This document shows positions 36,086-47,362 of a DNA stretch of 64,000 bases, in pieces. A program made the position numbers and the translations under genes. Numbering within the stretch: the stretch's first letter is position 1; each line of letters begins with the position of its first letter. The DNA comes from Gnetum montanum (taxonomy: Eukaryota; Streptophyta; Gnetopsida; Gnetales; Gnetaceae): contig MNCI01000798.1 of the NCBI GenBank assembly GCA_015680685.1, positions 186,317 to 250,316 on the forward strand, given 5' to 3'. Below the pieces are notes generated by a model, which saw only the letters and a list, made by a program, of their open reading frames with translations, was not told where the DNA came from and searched no databases.

Positions 36086-37313
36086 CTAGTTATAGGTTGC
36101 AAGAGCACACAAGGTGCTTGATGCATTGGCTATGTTATGGGTAAAGTGACTAGGGCAAGCCACATGTTCATGGGTTGAACCACTACCAAGGGTTCCAATG
36201 AAATAGAAAGGATGTATGGTTCTTGAGTCGTTTGGGGTTGGGAGACTGGTGCTATGTGAACATAAGGCAAAGCTAGCATGATTACTACTAGGTAGGTTGT
36301 GACAATGCCTCAAAGGAGAAGTTAATAAGAGGTACTGCATTGTGATGTGTATGCTATGTTTGATGCCTTGCTATCATAGGCATTAACCTAGAAGGTGATG
36401 CTGGGGCTATGACCATCTTAAGAAAGGTAGGTGAATGGGACTATGAAAGAGATAGATGAAGGGTCATCCCTTGGAAGATGGTGTGGAAGAAGTACTCATG
36501 CTTGGAATGAGCTTTGAACTCATCCACCTCTCCCTATGGAGGCACCTTGTAGTCTATTCCTACTTCATGCTTACCTACTCAAATGAGCTAGGCAAGTATC
36601 CAACAGTAGGGTTATGTGAGCAAGATGAATTCGAGTGAGGAGGGGATATACTCTCATCCATTCTAATGGATAAGCTTGTAGCCTCATTTTTCTTCCATGC
36701 CCAAGTAGTCTATGAATAGCCCTTCTTAAAATCTTTGCACATATAAAGTTGTATTGTTCATTGTTTATCATGATATACTCTTGGTCTTAACCACACAACG
36801 TAAGGGATTGCCTTGGCTATGCCATAGCAGGATTGGTAGGGTTTTCAATCCTAGTTTCTTGTTGGGTTGACAAGACAATGAGTGTGCTTGGGACTGACAT
36901 TTAAGGTTGTTCAAAATTTACATGTGCAGATTAAGTTGCAAGAGGAGATTGTAGATGTTGCTAGTTATAGAAAATGGCTAACTCTAGTGACTGCGAAAAA
37001 TGACTAACTCTAGTGACTACACTCTCTACATTGAGAGCAAACTACATCATCTACTAAAAGCATCCAGAATTTGGCTAACTATGGGAATGTGTGCTCTGGG
37101 TTGCTATGCGAGGTTCTGAAGGAACTGACTATAGAGTCCAATCTACACCAACTGATTAATAGAAAATGCCTACTTCGACCTAAGATCCAGCTACTACTAT
37201 GCAAGTAGCAAGTCCATAGGGGTGTCATGGTCTATGCTAGCTCAAAGCTATAAATGGTGATGTAGAGAGCACGTGAGACAACTACAAAAGAGTTTGAAGA
37301 GAAAAATGATTTA
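36086..37313 (-). other. 5' leader of element A between gag and PBS
   Basis: Long leader on the minus strand upstream of the recognised capsid block; it may include the decayed N-terminus of gag near 36340-36086. It carries a stray copy of the LTR word actacactctc... (37016-37040). The PBS follows at 37314-37332. Confidence 0.45.
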
Positions 37314-37332
37314 GGCCCTCCTTCTAGCACCA
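37314..37332 (-). other. Primer-binding site of element A
   Basis: Minus strand tggtgctagaaggagggcc, starting TGG as tRNA 3'-end complements do, six bases inside the 5' LTR. The equivalent in B (24485-24503) differs at three positions (tggcgctagaagaaggacc). The tRNA species was not identified. Confidence 0.7.
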
Positions 37333-37338
37333 AAAAAT

Positions 37339-38916
37339 TGTGGGGATTGAAAATTTTTGTGATTGGAACACTAAGAGGTCCACAGGCACATAGTCCTAAC
37401 CTTGAGTATGCACTAGGGCCTACTAGAGATAGAGACAAGGTGCCTTGAATGGTGTTGTTGATCAAACAGGGACTTACTAGATGTAATTGAGGTGCAGCAT
37501 GGGTAGCTGCAATGTTGAGGTGAAATGATGCTAAGTGTTTGAGTGATGTTAACAGTGTCAACGAGGGTGAGTGTAGTTAAGAGTCTTAGCAAAAGTCAAG
37601 GGTGTCAATGTGTGAGGACCATCACCCAAGCATAGCTATATGTTAGTAGAAAATGCAAGCAAAATGCTAAAAATGCAAAGAGAAAGAGAGAGATAATGAA
37701 ACACCACCCTAAATGGGGTTGAGCATAGTTAACTCCAAATGGGGTTAGAAGGTACACGGTGTACAACAAGCATAGTGGACAATGTAGTCACAATCTCAGG
37801 AGTGTTTGGCCATGAAAATTGATGTTCCACTCTAGTTTCTATGCCTATCGAATCAACTACCATGGTGTATCATTGGCTATGGTGAGCTATGGTGGTTTAC
37901 AACTTTGCAAATGCTTCAATTTTTGCCAACCTAAGTTTGCCAATGGTTCAATTTTGCTTGTCCAAAGAAAATTTCCAACCAACTCAAAATTTTGTTAACC
38001 TTGAAAATGTTGAGGGTTGGGGTATTTATAGGGCTAGGTTTAGCATGAAATGCAAAGTGACTACCACATGGCAGAGGGGATGGTTAGGACTATGCTATCA
38101 CCCAACTACACTCCCCATTGAGGCTAACGATGTTGTGCTCTACTATGATCTACTAGACCCTATGAGATTGAGAGATTATGACTACGCTAGCAACTGCATG
38201 TGCATGTGCTGAGAAGACTACAAGGTACCTGAAGAATACGACTTTGGAGACTATGCTTTACATTGTCTTGTGTGGGGTGGACCATAGTTACAATTTTGGG
38301 GCCAAAAAGGGGATACAAAAAAATGCATTTGGCTAACTATTTTTGTCAAAGATGAGTCAAAGCTAAGCTAAATGCCAGTGCTATGTTGTGGAGGCCACTA
38401 GAGGCTATATTTCCTAACTATGCTTAACTACACTATTGTCTAGGGAAGAGCGTAGTCCCACACTTAAAAAATATTTTTGCAAAATATGACTATGTGCTAA
38501 TGACACCCTTCATTGGAGACTAACTATGCTCCCAAATAGGGGTGAGCATAGTCCCACACTTGGAAAAATTTGTGGAAATTGGCTTCCAGCTGACTGCACT
38601 TGACTACACTCTAAACTAGGGGAGAGCATAGTCTCAACACAAAAATCTTGCAAAAACTAGGCCTTCATGCTGACTACGCTCTCCACAAGAGGCTAACTAT
38701 GCTCTGGGGTAGTGGAGAGCATAATCTCAACACTTAGAAAAATTTATAGTTTTTGACTTTATGATGACACTTGAAAAAAATTACAAAACTGGCCTTTGTG
38801 TTGACTATGCTCTCCACAAGAGAATGACTACTCTTTGGGGTAGTGGAGAGTGTAGTCTTAACACTTAGAAAAAAATTGCACCTAGGATGTCGTAGTCCAA
38901 ATTTTTTGATGTTTCA
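37339..38916 (-). repeat. 5' LTR of element A
   Basis: About 1578 bp, TG...CA (tgtggggatt ... gatgtttca). TATA box TATAAATA on the minus strand at 38030-38023. U3 (38916 to ~38040) contains the chain of imperfect inverted repeats (GACTAYGCTCTCC ... GGAGAGCRTAGTC) at about 38400-38860. Partner of 12093-13703. Confidence 0.9.
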
Positions 38917-38921
38917 GATAT

Positions 38922-39211
38922 GACAAGGCAAAGGCTGTTGGCCATCTATTGACCACCTTCAACAGTTTTTCTTTTTGTTTAGGGTCAAGATTGGCATTGA
39001 CTATAACTAGCTTATTATTTATTAGGAAAGAATATTCCATTTTGTTTGTTAGATTTTTCAACTTAAGGGACTCTTGTTTAAAGCTCTTAGGGATTTTCAA
39101 CTTTCCCCAATTGGTGTCATCAAGTTCATCATTGGAGAGTTGGCAATGAACTTGCTCCAGTTCATCCATGCCTTCAACATAGGAACTTTTCAGGCTCTTA
39201 GTTGATTCCAT
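38922..39211 (-). pseudogene. Linker before RT of element H (upstream of the A insertion)
   Basis: Minus-strand frame reading VIVNANLDPKQKEKLLKVVNRW, the conserved block just before gypsy RT (usually ...LTPEQEEKLL...). It is cut at 38916/38921 by element A and its TSD; the RT itself resumes at 12087. The residue run ALSYLKHQKI just before the break aligns with the usual ...WTIADIKGI.... Confidence 0.75.
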
Positions 39212-39459
39212 TCATGTTATTGAACTACCTTCAAGATTAGCTGTCAACCACTGGGTGCCTTCCTATTTTGTGGCTACTGTGTACAGGCACCTTTGAATTT
39301 CTATCACGTATGCACATTGTTTACATGCTATGATAGATGTACTTTTTACAAACCACAACTTTTCTATGTAGTTGTACTTTGTGTCATTATACATGATGCA
39401 TGGAATGTGCTTCTTCTCTATTTTTCCAAATTTATTTTCCCTGGAAATTTTCGAGGAAA

Positions 39460-39790
39460 TGTCTCTAATTTCCAACTATGCATCAATGGTGCTCAACCAA
39501 GCCCTTTCCATAAAGATTGGAAAGTCACCCTTGTAACTATCAACATAAATTACTAGGAAGTTAGTAGGATAGGAAAACCCATAGACGGTGGTCACAATGT
39601 CCTCCACCAGTCTCAAGGAAATAGTGATGAACTAATTGATCAACTAAAGATGAATGTTGCTCTTCCTAAGTGGAGGTAGGTTCCAGGCTTTGTACATCTC
39701 ATGAAAAATCAAATTTACACTAGAACTCGAGTCCAAAAGAGCCTTACAAGGTTAATTCCTAGTACTTTGTAAATAGATAAGGGGACTCCT
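39460..39790 (-). pseudogene. Protease of element H
   Basis: Minus strand gives ALLDSSSSVNLIFHEMYKAW (catalytic DSGA changed to DSSS), then LVEDIVTTVYGFSYPTNFLV and a decayed flap end (FMERAWLSTIDA, for ILGRPFLAT-like). The order is the Athila gag-protease-RT order, and the RT linker follows at 39211-38922. Confidence 0.65.
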
Positions 39791-39799
39791 AGGATCATA

Positions 39800-42494
39800 T
39801 CTTTTTTTAGAAATATGACCAACCTTTATCCAATCTGTGACACCATGGGTCAACATCACAATATGTACTTTGGAAGGTGTTTTAGTTGAAGGGTTCTCGA
39901 ATGGGTTTGCTAAGGATGAGGGAGAAGTAGGGTCATTAGCTATAGGTGCACGTGAGGGCTCTATAAGAATTTTGATTTAAAAGAAGGGTCTTCTTTGGGG
40001 TTTATTTTCTGAACCAGTCAGCTGAGGAGTTAGTTGTAAGTTAACAACCATGGTGGCATTATGTTGCTACAACTAGGTTGGAATTTCATCCTACATTAAT
40101 GGAGTAGGTGGTAATTGGGTTGAGGATGGAGGGACATGTGCAAAAGGATGAGAATGGTAATGAAAAAATGGGGGCTTCCCTCTTGGAGATTAGACATTGT
40201 ACTATTCAATAGGGTAGTAGTGATGTTGAAATGAAGCATTACTGGAAGAATCACATGGAGAAATGGGCTGCAAAACATAGTACCCATATGGATCAAGCTA
40301 TCGATAAGGTACTACTCCCTTGGTGGTGGTATCCCTCATGACTGTGGGTGCTACTACACTCATAAGGTTATGGTGGAGCTCTGCTTAGATAGTAGGCTTG
40401 TTGTTGGTGGAACTGCCTGGGGTTGCCTTGAGGATAAGACAACCTTCTAGGTGCTTACCTTCTTGCCAATATAGGATTTAGAGCATACATCCTAGACTTC
40501 TGCAATTGTGACATCACAAGATAACATCCCTTAGGATGTTTGTATTAGTAGATGTAACATCCACCATCATCATCTGATTCAGAGTCCACAACCTCCTCTA
40601 CAACAATAGCCTTGTCCTAACCTCTTTGGTGGACATGTTTAGCTTCCTTCCTTCTCCTGTGATCATGATCACTACTTTGCTCCTTGGATTCCTCTACTAT
40701 TTTTAGATTAGTTTGAAATTTTTCATCCAAAGTGTCCCACATTTTATCTACCTTAGTCAAAATTTTGGAAATAGATTGTTGAATTGGTAAGGTCTTGTGT
40801 TTCACCACATCATCAAGTGGTGGCTCCTCATTTTCATAGAACCAGACCTCTCTTTTATTGATGGAAGGATCCTAGTTTTACTCTTCTGCACTTTCCTTTA
40901 TTCACAACTCTCCTTCTTTTTTAGCAACCTACTAAATGAGCCTTTGGATTTGATGGGATCTAAGTTCTAAAAGCCTCCCTTGGGCATAGATCCCAAGAGT
41001 TCTCCATATTTTTTGTTGGAGCCCATCTATGATATGGCAAAGCTTCTCCGTTTGAGAATAACCATGGTCATGACATTGGTGTAAGAGAGATTAGTACCTA
41101 CCCATGGTTGCATTCAAAGGTTCATGTGTTCCTTATTTTCCACCTTAAATCTACTTTCTCAGGCTGGACACTTAGGAGTACATTTGATACTTGTTGTTGA
41201 AGAGCTCAAGCATCGTACTCCATTTGTGGATTAATTCTAGCTCCAAGGACCAATACCAAATTTTAGCTTCTTTGATGAGTGTTCTTGGGAACAAATTCAA
41301 TTTTTGCCATTCATTCTCAATGTTCTATAAGGCACATGCATCGTGAAAGGCTTGAAGATGGTTTTGTGGATTTGAGTTATATTCCCCTTCAAACTTGGGG
41401 ATATTTTTCATATCCAACTACTTAATTATGCTATCTTTGACATGCCTTGTTGGGATTTTGATAGGCTTATCATGGTCATAGCCTCTATGATGGCCATGAT
41501 AGCCATGATGCCCTCCATTGTCCCTTCTTTCGTGATGATGGGACTCTCTCGATTTCCCACACCCCTAGTGTTGACTAGTCTGAAGGACCCTACAATCATC
41601 TCTATTCCACCAATCACCTCCATCATGATCACGTTCTCTATGATTTTGGTCAAAGAGAGAGGAGGAAGAAGAAAATGTCAAAAGTGAAGAAGAGAGAGGA
41701 GAGCTAGCACCAACACAGTGCCTGCTATCCCCTCTTCTTCGATCACAATCATAATTAGCATGTTTGTCCACATTCCTATCATGATGTCCACCTTTGAAGT
41801 CCCCATGGTCATGGGACTCGTTCTTGCCTAAACTAGGATTATTTATAGTGTAGTACAAAGTTCTTGTTCAGGCCCCCCTCATCCAAGTGAAAGGGAGGAG
41901 AGTTAGTAAATTAAGAACTCCTGGAAAAGAAAGGATCTTCTCCTTCTTTTTGGCCTAGTAGGAACAAGGGGTTATTTAACCATTTCCCCTTCATAGCTTT
42001 GTAGTGCATCTCCTATTGTTGATCTTTCTTACATTATGCTTTAGTGGGATGGTAGTCTCGATAGTCATGGTCCTACACAATGTATTCAGCATTAAGCCCC
42101 TAGATGCCCAACTTCATAAGAGTTTAGAGCAACATCACATGAACTGATCAATTGGGTGGCAACATAATGTTGCCCTTCATGTCCCTCCACTGCAATTGTT
42201 CATCTTGATGCATGATGAAGGTGAAATATAGCACATACTCATCAAGATGGATATATACCACTTTGCATTACTGGGGAACTTGCTAATTTAACTATTTATT
42301 CCTTTGTTGATTCAATGTATGCTCAAATAGTAGTGGTGAATTAGCCCTATGAGAAGAAGACATTTTAGCTTTTGAAGAAAGAATTAGTGTGCTTTTACTA
42401 TTATTAGTATTTTTTATGATTACGACTTTAAGGTTCATTACAATGATTTTAAATGATTTCACTAAGTCCTAGATAGTGCATGTAGCTAACTAAA
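39800..42494 (-). pseudogene. Gag region and leader of element H, heavily decayed
   Basis: This should contain gag. Pieces with gag-like basic or His/Asp/Arg-rich composition are seen (41858-41565, HDHGDFKGGHHDRN...; 40808-40617, KHKTLPIQQSISKILTKVDK), as are TAG/TAA stops every few dozen codons. No intact zinc knuckle could be read. The PBS ends the region at 42495-42513. Confidence 0.5.
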
Positions 42495-42513
42495 GTCCCC
42501 AGCAATAGTGCCA
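42495..42513 (-). other. Primer-binding site of element H
   Basis: Minus strand tggcactattgctggggac, one base from the 5' LTR. It differs at few positions from the TGGCGCCGTTGCCGGGGA form common in Athila elements, with C-to-T type changes. Confidence 0.8.
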
Positions 42514-42514
42514 A

Positions 42515-43377
42515 TGATGAGCAGCAAGTATACTGTATGCCAAACCATACGAATCAATAATGTTCACCAAGTGATTCAGTTGAATTCCATAGACTTTAGC
42601 TTTCTAGGGACATTGGGTCTAGGAGGTGAACCTTAACAATTATGATCATTGTCTTCTTAGTTTCACTTATGAGGGGCAAGTATATGGTTAAGTGTAATTA
42701 AGGCATATGATTTTAATCATTTTATGTTTTATTGTTTAATCACCCAAGTGCTAAAAATAGAGTAATAAATGTTTAATTAATCTATTTAATCTAGTAACTA
42801 ATACTTATCTAATCCTACCATAAGCATCCATTCCCACTTTTCGTACATATCTTGGACATGTTGCAACACTATTGGGTTACCAAGTATTAGGCGTTATTGG
42901 AATTACCAAGCATAACTTATGCTGAAAGTGGTCATACTTATGTTCATTAATTAATAACTATTAATTAATTACTGAAAAACATTGAAATAAATTGCATGAA
43001 TGTTAAATGCATAAAGTAAACATTAAGCTAATCCAAGTGCTATAAGGTTTGATCAGAAAAGCTCATCTTTATTGTCATTTACATTGAGGTGCTCAGGTAC
43101 ATCAGTGCTCGAATAGAGATCCATATACTTTTCAACTTATACTATGGGCACTTAGAAAATATTCTAACTCTGGAGAAAACAAACTACAAGAGCTTTACTA
43201 CAACTAAGGAATGTAATGTTTGGGTTGGGCACCCAAGTGTTGTATTTATAGGTAAGAATGCATCCTGCGATATCATATATCTGGTAACGTAGCACATGCT
43301 ATGATATTAGGGCTCTAATATCAAATCTATGATATTAGAGCTTTGATATCATAGCCTATGAAGAATACAATTCATCA
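42515..43377 (-). repeat. 5' LTR of element H
   Basis: About 863 bp. Minus strand begins TGATGAATTGTATTC and ends CTGCTCATCA; TATAAATA on the minus strand at 43250-43243. Contains a run of gatatc/gatatt words near 43270-43352. Partner of 6341-7130. The outer end lies inside a 46-bp assembly duplication (43369-43414 / 43417-43462). Confidence 0.85.
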
Positions 43378-43662
43378 CCAACCTAAGAAGCTATCATTAA
43401 CCATCACAAGCACANTAATTCATCACCAACCTAAGAAGCTATCATTAACCATCACAAGCACATTAACAATGGTTAGTTCTCATCTCAAAAAATAGGTTTT
43501 CTAACCGATACATGCAAGGCTTAGACTACCATACACACCAAAAGTTAAGGGTTCTAAAAAAAGGACATTGCATTCTTCCTTTCTTTCTGGAATGTTTATC
43601 TAAGAAGATCCAANCATTGCATTCTTCCTTTCTTTCTGGAATGTTTATCTAAGAAGATCCAA
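43369..43662. repeat. Two further duplicated joins around single N's
   Basis: 43369-43414 is repeated as 43417-43462 around N 43415 (46 bp), and 43566-43613 is repeated as 43615-43662 around N 43614 (48 bp). Both read as unmerged overlaps of contig ends, as at 3093. Confidence 0.85.
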
Positions 43663-43689
43663 GAATAAGTGGTACACAAATCACTTCAA

Positions 43690-44060
43690 CCTTCCAAGTT
43701 ACTTTTTAAGCATATTATCTTTCTAAAGCACCTTAACCATTAATATAACCTGAATTTTCAACTTCTTTTATATCCTATCAACTATCTTTATTGATTTGTC
43801 CACCTAACATCAAGTTGTAATTGAACATCATGCTAATTTATCATATGGCTTTGATTTGAAACATACTTTCTCAACATTAATACATGAAATACATCATAAA
43901 TCCCTAGTATGTGTGGTGGCAACTAATTTGATGTGGCAGTTCTCCAACTCTTTTCAAGACCTCAAAGGAACCAACAAACCTTGGTATAAACTAACTTGAT
44001 ATCCAAATCTCTAACATGTGACTTATGAAAAAAATCCTAAAATACTTTAACTAGCCATTT
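43690..44060 (-). pseudogene. Ty3/gypsy pol C-terminal remnant
   Basis: Read on the minus strand from ~44010: FIPRFVGSFEVLKRVGELPHQI, then in the next frame DVFHVLMLRKYVSNQSHMI. This is the conserved post-integrase segment (...YIGPFEVLERVG...VFHVSMLRKY...) of chromovirus-type gypsy elements. The rest of that element is not recognised. Confidence 0.65.
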
Positions 44061-45443
44061 AATGGTGTTTTTTAAAATCACATGGCAACTTTTGTTTTAA
44101 TGATGATTAATTTGATGAAGGTAAGATTAGATGGATGTGATGAGGTACCACTGGAACAAGATACAACTTGACCTTGGACTTTTGAAAAGGATGAACATGC
44201 TATGCATTGAATTTATCCTATTATTTTTCATGGTAATATGCCCTATGTTCAAGAGAAAAGAGGTTTTATCCTTATGCTTTCATTTTACATGCTCTATTTT
44301 CACCTCATCATGTGTTATGTCTCAAGTACCCTAAGAGAAGCTAATATGAAATTATTGGAAATAATGTATCCTCACCATTATATCATTTGGTGCAAATGGA
44401 CATCTTTGTGGTCGATTATTTAGGAACATAGAGGATAACATCCCACTGGTGAAGGATGTACTTGGATAATTTTTGGTGCAAGAACCATGAATATCCTAAT
44501 GTCTCTTATTCAATTTGTTCCAATGTGGATAATTTCAATAAGTTTTAGATTGATTTTATGCATATTCTCTATGATTCCTCCTTGAAATTATTCAGTTAAT
44601 TTTATTTCTACATATTCAAATCTTTTATTTGGGAATTGCAATTGCCATATTTTTATAAAACCTCTTTAGCTAGGCCTACAAACATTGAAAAATTAAATTT
44701 TGTAATGGAAAATGATAGTTTTTACAAAACAAGATTATTGATTATGCATTGCATCAACACTACCTAACAACTAAGTAAATCTATAACTGAAATTGAAATA
44801 GTTTTTTATTATGTCCTCAAACCTATAAGATCTATTAGACAGATGAAACATACATAGCAAACACTTCCTCAATAAAGTTACCAACTTTCCTTGGTGCTAC
44901 ATTAAATAGGTCTTTTAAGCTTTTAGTTGTAATTTTCCATTTGTGGTGACAATGTTCTAAAATAGGACATTGCAAACATATGTGATGCTCATCTTCAATT
45001 ACTTCATGATTGCATCAATGGCAAGTTCTCTCTTCTCATGGAGTCTTGATCCATATACTTGTTTCAATTCTAAAAAAGGGAGAGCCTAATTTTGCCTAGT
45101 TAATTTGACATTGTAGATGAAGGGATAAAGAAACACATAAATAAGTTGTTTTGTTGTTGAAGCCTCCACTAATATTAGTAAGGTAGACTTGCTTTTTACT
45201 TGTTGGATTCTTCCATATGTGCAAAAGTGCCTTATCTCTAATACTTTTACATAGCTATTTTGTATCACAATGAAGAACCTCAAATCTATATATATGCACA
45301 CACTCAACATAGTTCATTTTTATCATTTCTTAAAAATGAACATAGAGTTAAATGATGTTTGGCCCTTTAAAGTATTTTATCATTAGCCATGAAAATACAT
45401 AAATTTGCACTTCTATCAAAATGTGATTAAAATTATCCCCAAA
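44061..45443 (-). other. Decayed DNA with a possible LINE-like 3' remnant
   Basis: 44061-44820 has no supported feature. On the minus strand, 45310-44850 gives disconnected pieces such as CNHEVIEDEHHICLQCPI, a Cys/His arrangement like the zinc-binding tail that follows some plant LINE-type reverse transcriptases. The signal is short and broken by stops and a frame change, so this is tentative. Confidence 0.3.
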
Positions 45444-45448
45444 AAATT

Positions 45449-46257
45449 TGATGAGTCGCGAGGTACCCCTACACTCAACCATACGAATATGAGCGTTTCA
45501 CCCACAATTCGGTCGAACTCCACAGACGGACTAGTTGTGGTATCTAGATGGTTATTCTTAGGTCCTAGTTCGTTGGCTTCCCACCTGGACTAGTATTAGC
45601 TTTGTCACGTATGGTTTAGTCCAAAGTGAGGTGTATGATGTGTTTCTACACTAGTACTACTCCTGAGTATGATGGAAAATAATATTAACTAAGCTAAGAG
45701 AGAGAGAGAGAGGGTGAGAGAGAATCTAAGGTAGCCTAAGTATGATTCGTTCCTCAATCATCCGTACACATCTTGGACCTTGTGCACGACTACCACTAGG
45801 ATTACCAAGCACAGATCCTAGGTAGGCTACTGGGTTGCAAAGTAGTCACACTTAAATGCTCATGATCAAGTCGTACTCATTCCGCATTTAATAGGAGTTT
45901 AAAGTAAAGAGATGTTAACTACGAAAACAATAAATAACAATATAAATTAAATAATTAAACTAAGTGAATGCTGCAATGATGAAGTAATCTCTATCTTTAT
46001 TTTGGGTCATGTGGGTGTCCAAGTACGTCACACTCGAATAAGGATGCCATACAATTACAATCATCACACTGTGAGCATGCATTGAGAAATAATTCTAACT
46101 CTAAGAAGGAAAAACTACAAGAGTTTGGGTAAGGAACTAAGAACAAATATAGTTTGGCTAAGGGTCTAATTCTAAGTGCCTAAAAAATGGAAAGCCGCCT
46201 CTTATTTATAGACATTACGGCGGGCGGGCTACGATAAGATATATTGCAGGCTCATCA
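45449..46257 (-). mobile_element. Solo LTR of the D/H family
   Basis: An 809-bp LTR in reverse orientation, starting tgatgagtcgcgagg and ending ggctcatca, closed by a perfect TSD aaatt (45444-45448 and 46258-46262). It matches the D LTR (4938-5791) closely, including the stretch ccctacactcaaccata. TATAAATA on the minus strand at 46210-46203. A GA microsatellite lies inside (45700-45725). No internal sequence remains, so it arose by LTR-LTR recombination. It sits 1.1 kb upstream of the LRR kinase start. Confidence 0.85.
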
Positions 46258-46262
46258 AAATT

Positions 46263-47362
46263 TATTACCAAAGTTATTTCATTGTAGATTATTTTTAAAA
46301 AGTATAAAACTTACCGAGTTTTAATCATCACACAAGGCATATACTTTAAGAGTTTCGCAGAAAGGCTAATATAGTCATTACACAAATTATGTAATAATAT
46401 CGTATGTAATTTTATTTGTATTTTTTATTCGCTAGGCAAGAATCAAGTTGAAGAGTTTGAACGGTATGCAAGGTTACAATGGTAGCTTTGCGTTAACCCA
46501 TTCCATGGGGATTAAATGGGTAAATAATTCATTGGCATGGAATGGACTGTACTCGGGCAGATGCTTTGAATTAAATAAAACCGCATATACTTTCCATGGT
46601 TAAGCTTTCCGTCTCCTTTTAAATCTTGTTTACAAAATTCAGAGAAAATACGCTGGGCTGATACTCTTCATACGGAATGCAGAAATCAGATTTCTGTCTA
46701 ACACGGCATGGCATTAAAGGTGATCTTCCAACAATAAAAGATTAAAGTCACCCAACAATGATTCTTGATTAGGTTCCGTAGCATGTATTAAGAATTCACG
46801 GAATTTACATCTTCAACTCAACAATGATTTTCTTGATTAGGTTCCGTAGCGTGTGTAAAGAATTCATGGAATTTAGATCTTCAACCAGAACCGACGATTA
46901 CGCGGGCCACAGAATTCCAAAAGATGAAGCACATTTCTCGTGCATGTACTTTCCATAGGGAAAACGCGTTGTGCTGACTTAAAAAAAAGAAAAGAAAATT
47001 GTGCTCCATCAATGTCTGTCCAAATTCGAAAAGTCACCCAAGGGAGAAGTGCGTTCAATGATTTTCCGTGAATCCGTAACATTGCATCGCATCACATCGT
47101 GTATCAACTGTTAAAGAATTCACGAAATGCATAACTTTCCAAGGAAAAGAGAATTATCTGGGAAACAACATTCCACAAAATATTAAGGTGAGCGAGTTTC
47201 TAGTGCACAAAATAAAGAAAAACTTCAATTTGATACCTTATGTAAACAAATAGTCAATTGGCTAAACATGGGCAAAGTAGTTTAAATTGAGCTCAACATC
47301 CACAACAATTCTGTATTATTACATACACCTTCCCTTCATTCCCCTACCCTTAGAGCATCACA
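46263..47362 (+). promoter_or_regulatory. Upstream region of the LRR receptor-kinase gene, with a tandem duplication
   Basis: No coding sequence. Two copies of a ~65-75-bp unit lie in tandem at about 46754-46820 and 46821-46884, sharing cttgattaggttccgtagc and aagaattca.ggaattta. A more diverged third piece is near 47036-47130 (attttccgtgaatccgtaac, aaagaattcacgaaatgc). No clear TATA box close to the ATG was seen. Confidence 0.45.

Larger units (their letters stand above)
12093..38916 (-). mobile_element. Element A: large Tat/Ogre-like Ty3/gypsy retrotransposon nested in H
   Basis: Minus-strand element with LTRs 37339-38916 (5') and 12093-13703 (3'), TG...CA ends, and a perfect TSD gatat (12088-12092 and 38917-38921). 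PBS at 37314-37332 (minus strand tggtgctagaaggagggcc), six bases from the LTR. Polypurine tract at 13704-13721 (minus strand acaaagagggaccaa). Own length is about 17.7 kb once B is removed, large as in Ogre/Tat elements. Minus-strand order: leader, gag, protease, minisatellite, a ~4 kb region with plus-strand (antisense) reading frames, RT, RNase H cut by B, second archaeal-type RNase H, integrase, second minisatellite, 3' LTR. The extra RNase H assigns it to the Tat lineage. All frames are broken. Confidence 0.85.
6341..43377 (-). mobile_element. Element H: Athila-like Ty3/gypsy retrotransposon, outermost of a three-level nest
   Basis: Minus-strand element bounded by LTRs 42515-43377 (5') and 6341-7130 (3') and by a perfect TSD ccaac (6336-6340 and 43378-43382). 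Next to the 5' LTR is a PBS (42495-42513; minus strand tggcactattgctggggac), the form typical of Athila elements (TGGCGCCGTTGCCGGGG). Without the inserted element A it is about 10.2 kb, in the usual Athila range. Order on the minus strand: decayed gag (about 42.4-39.8 kb), protease (39.8-39.5 kb), start of RT, insertion of A, rest of RT (12.09-11.2 kb), RNase H, integrase (10.6-9.3 kb), then ~2.2 kb of unassigned 3' sequence. All coding parts carry stops, so it is dead. Confidence 0.85.

Noticed and set aside
45700-45725. GA microsatellite as a GAGA regulatory site
   Set aside because: Simple-sequence run inside a solo LTR, absent from the related LTR at 4938-5791.
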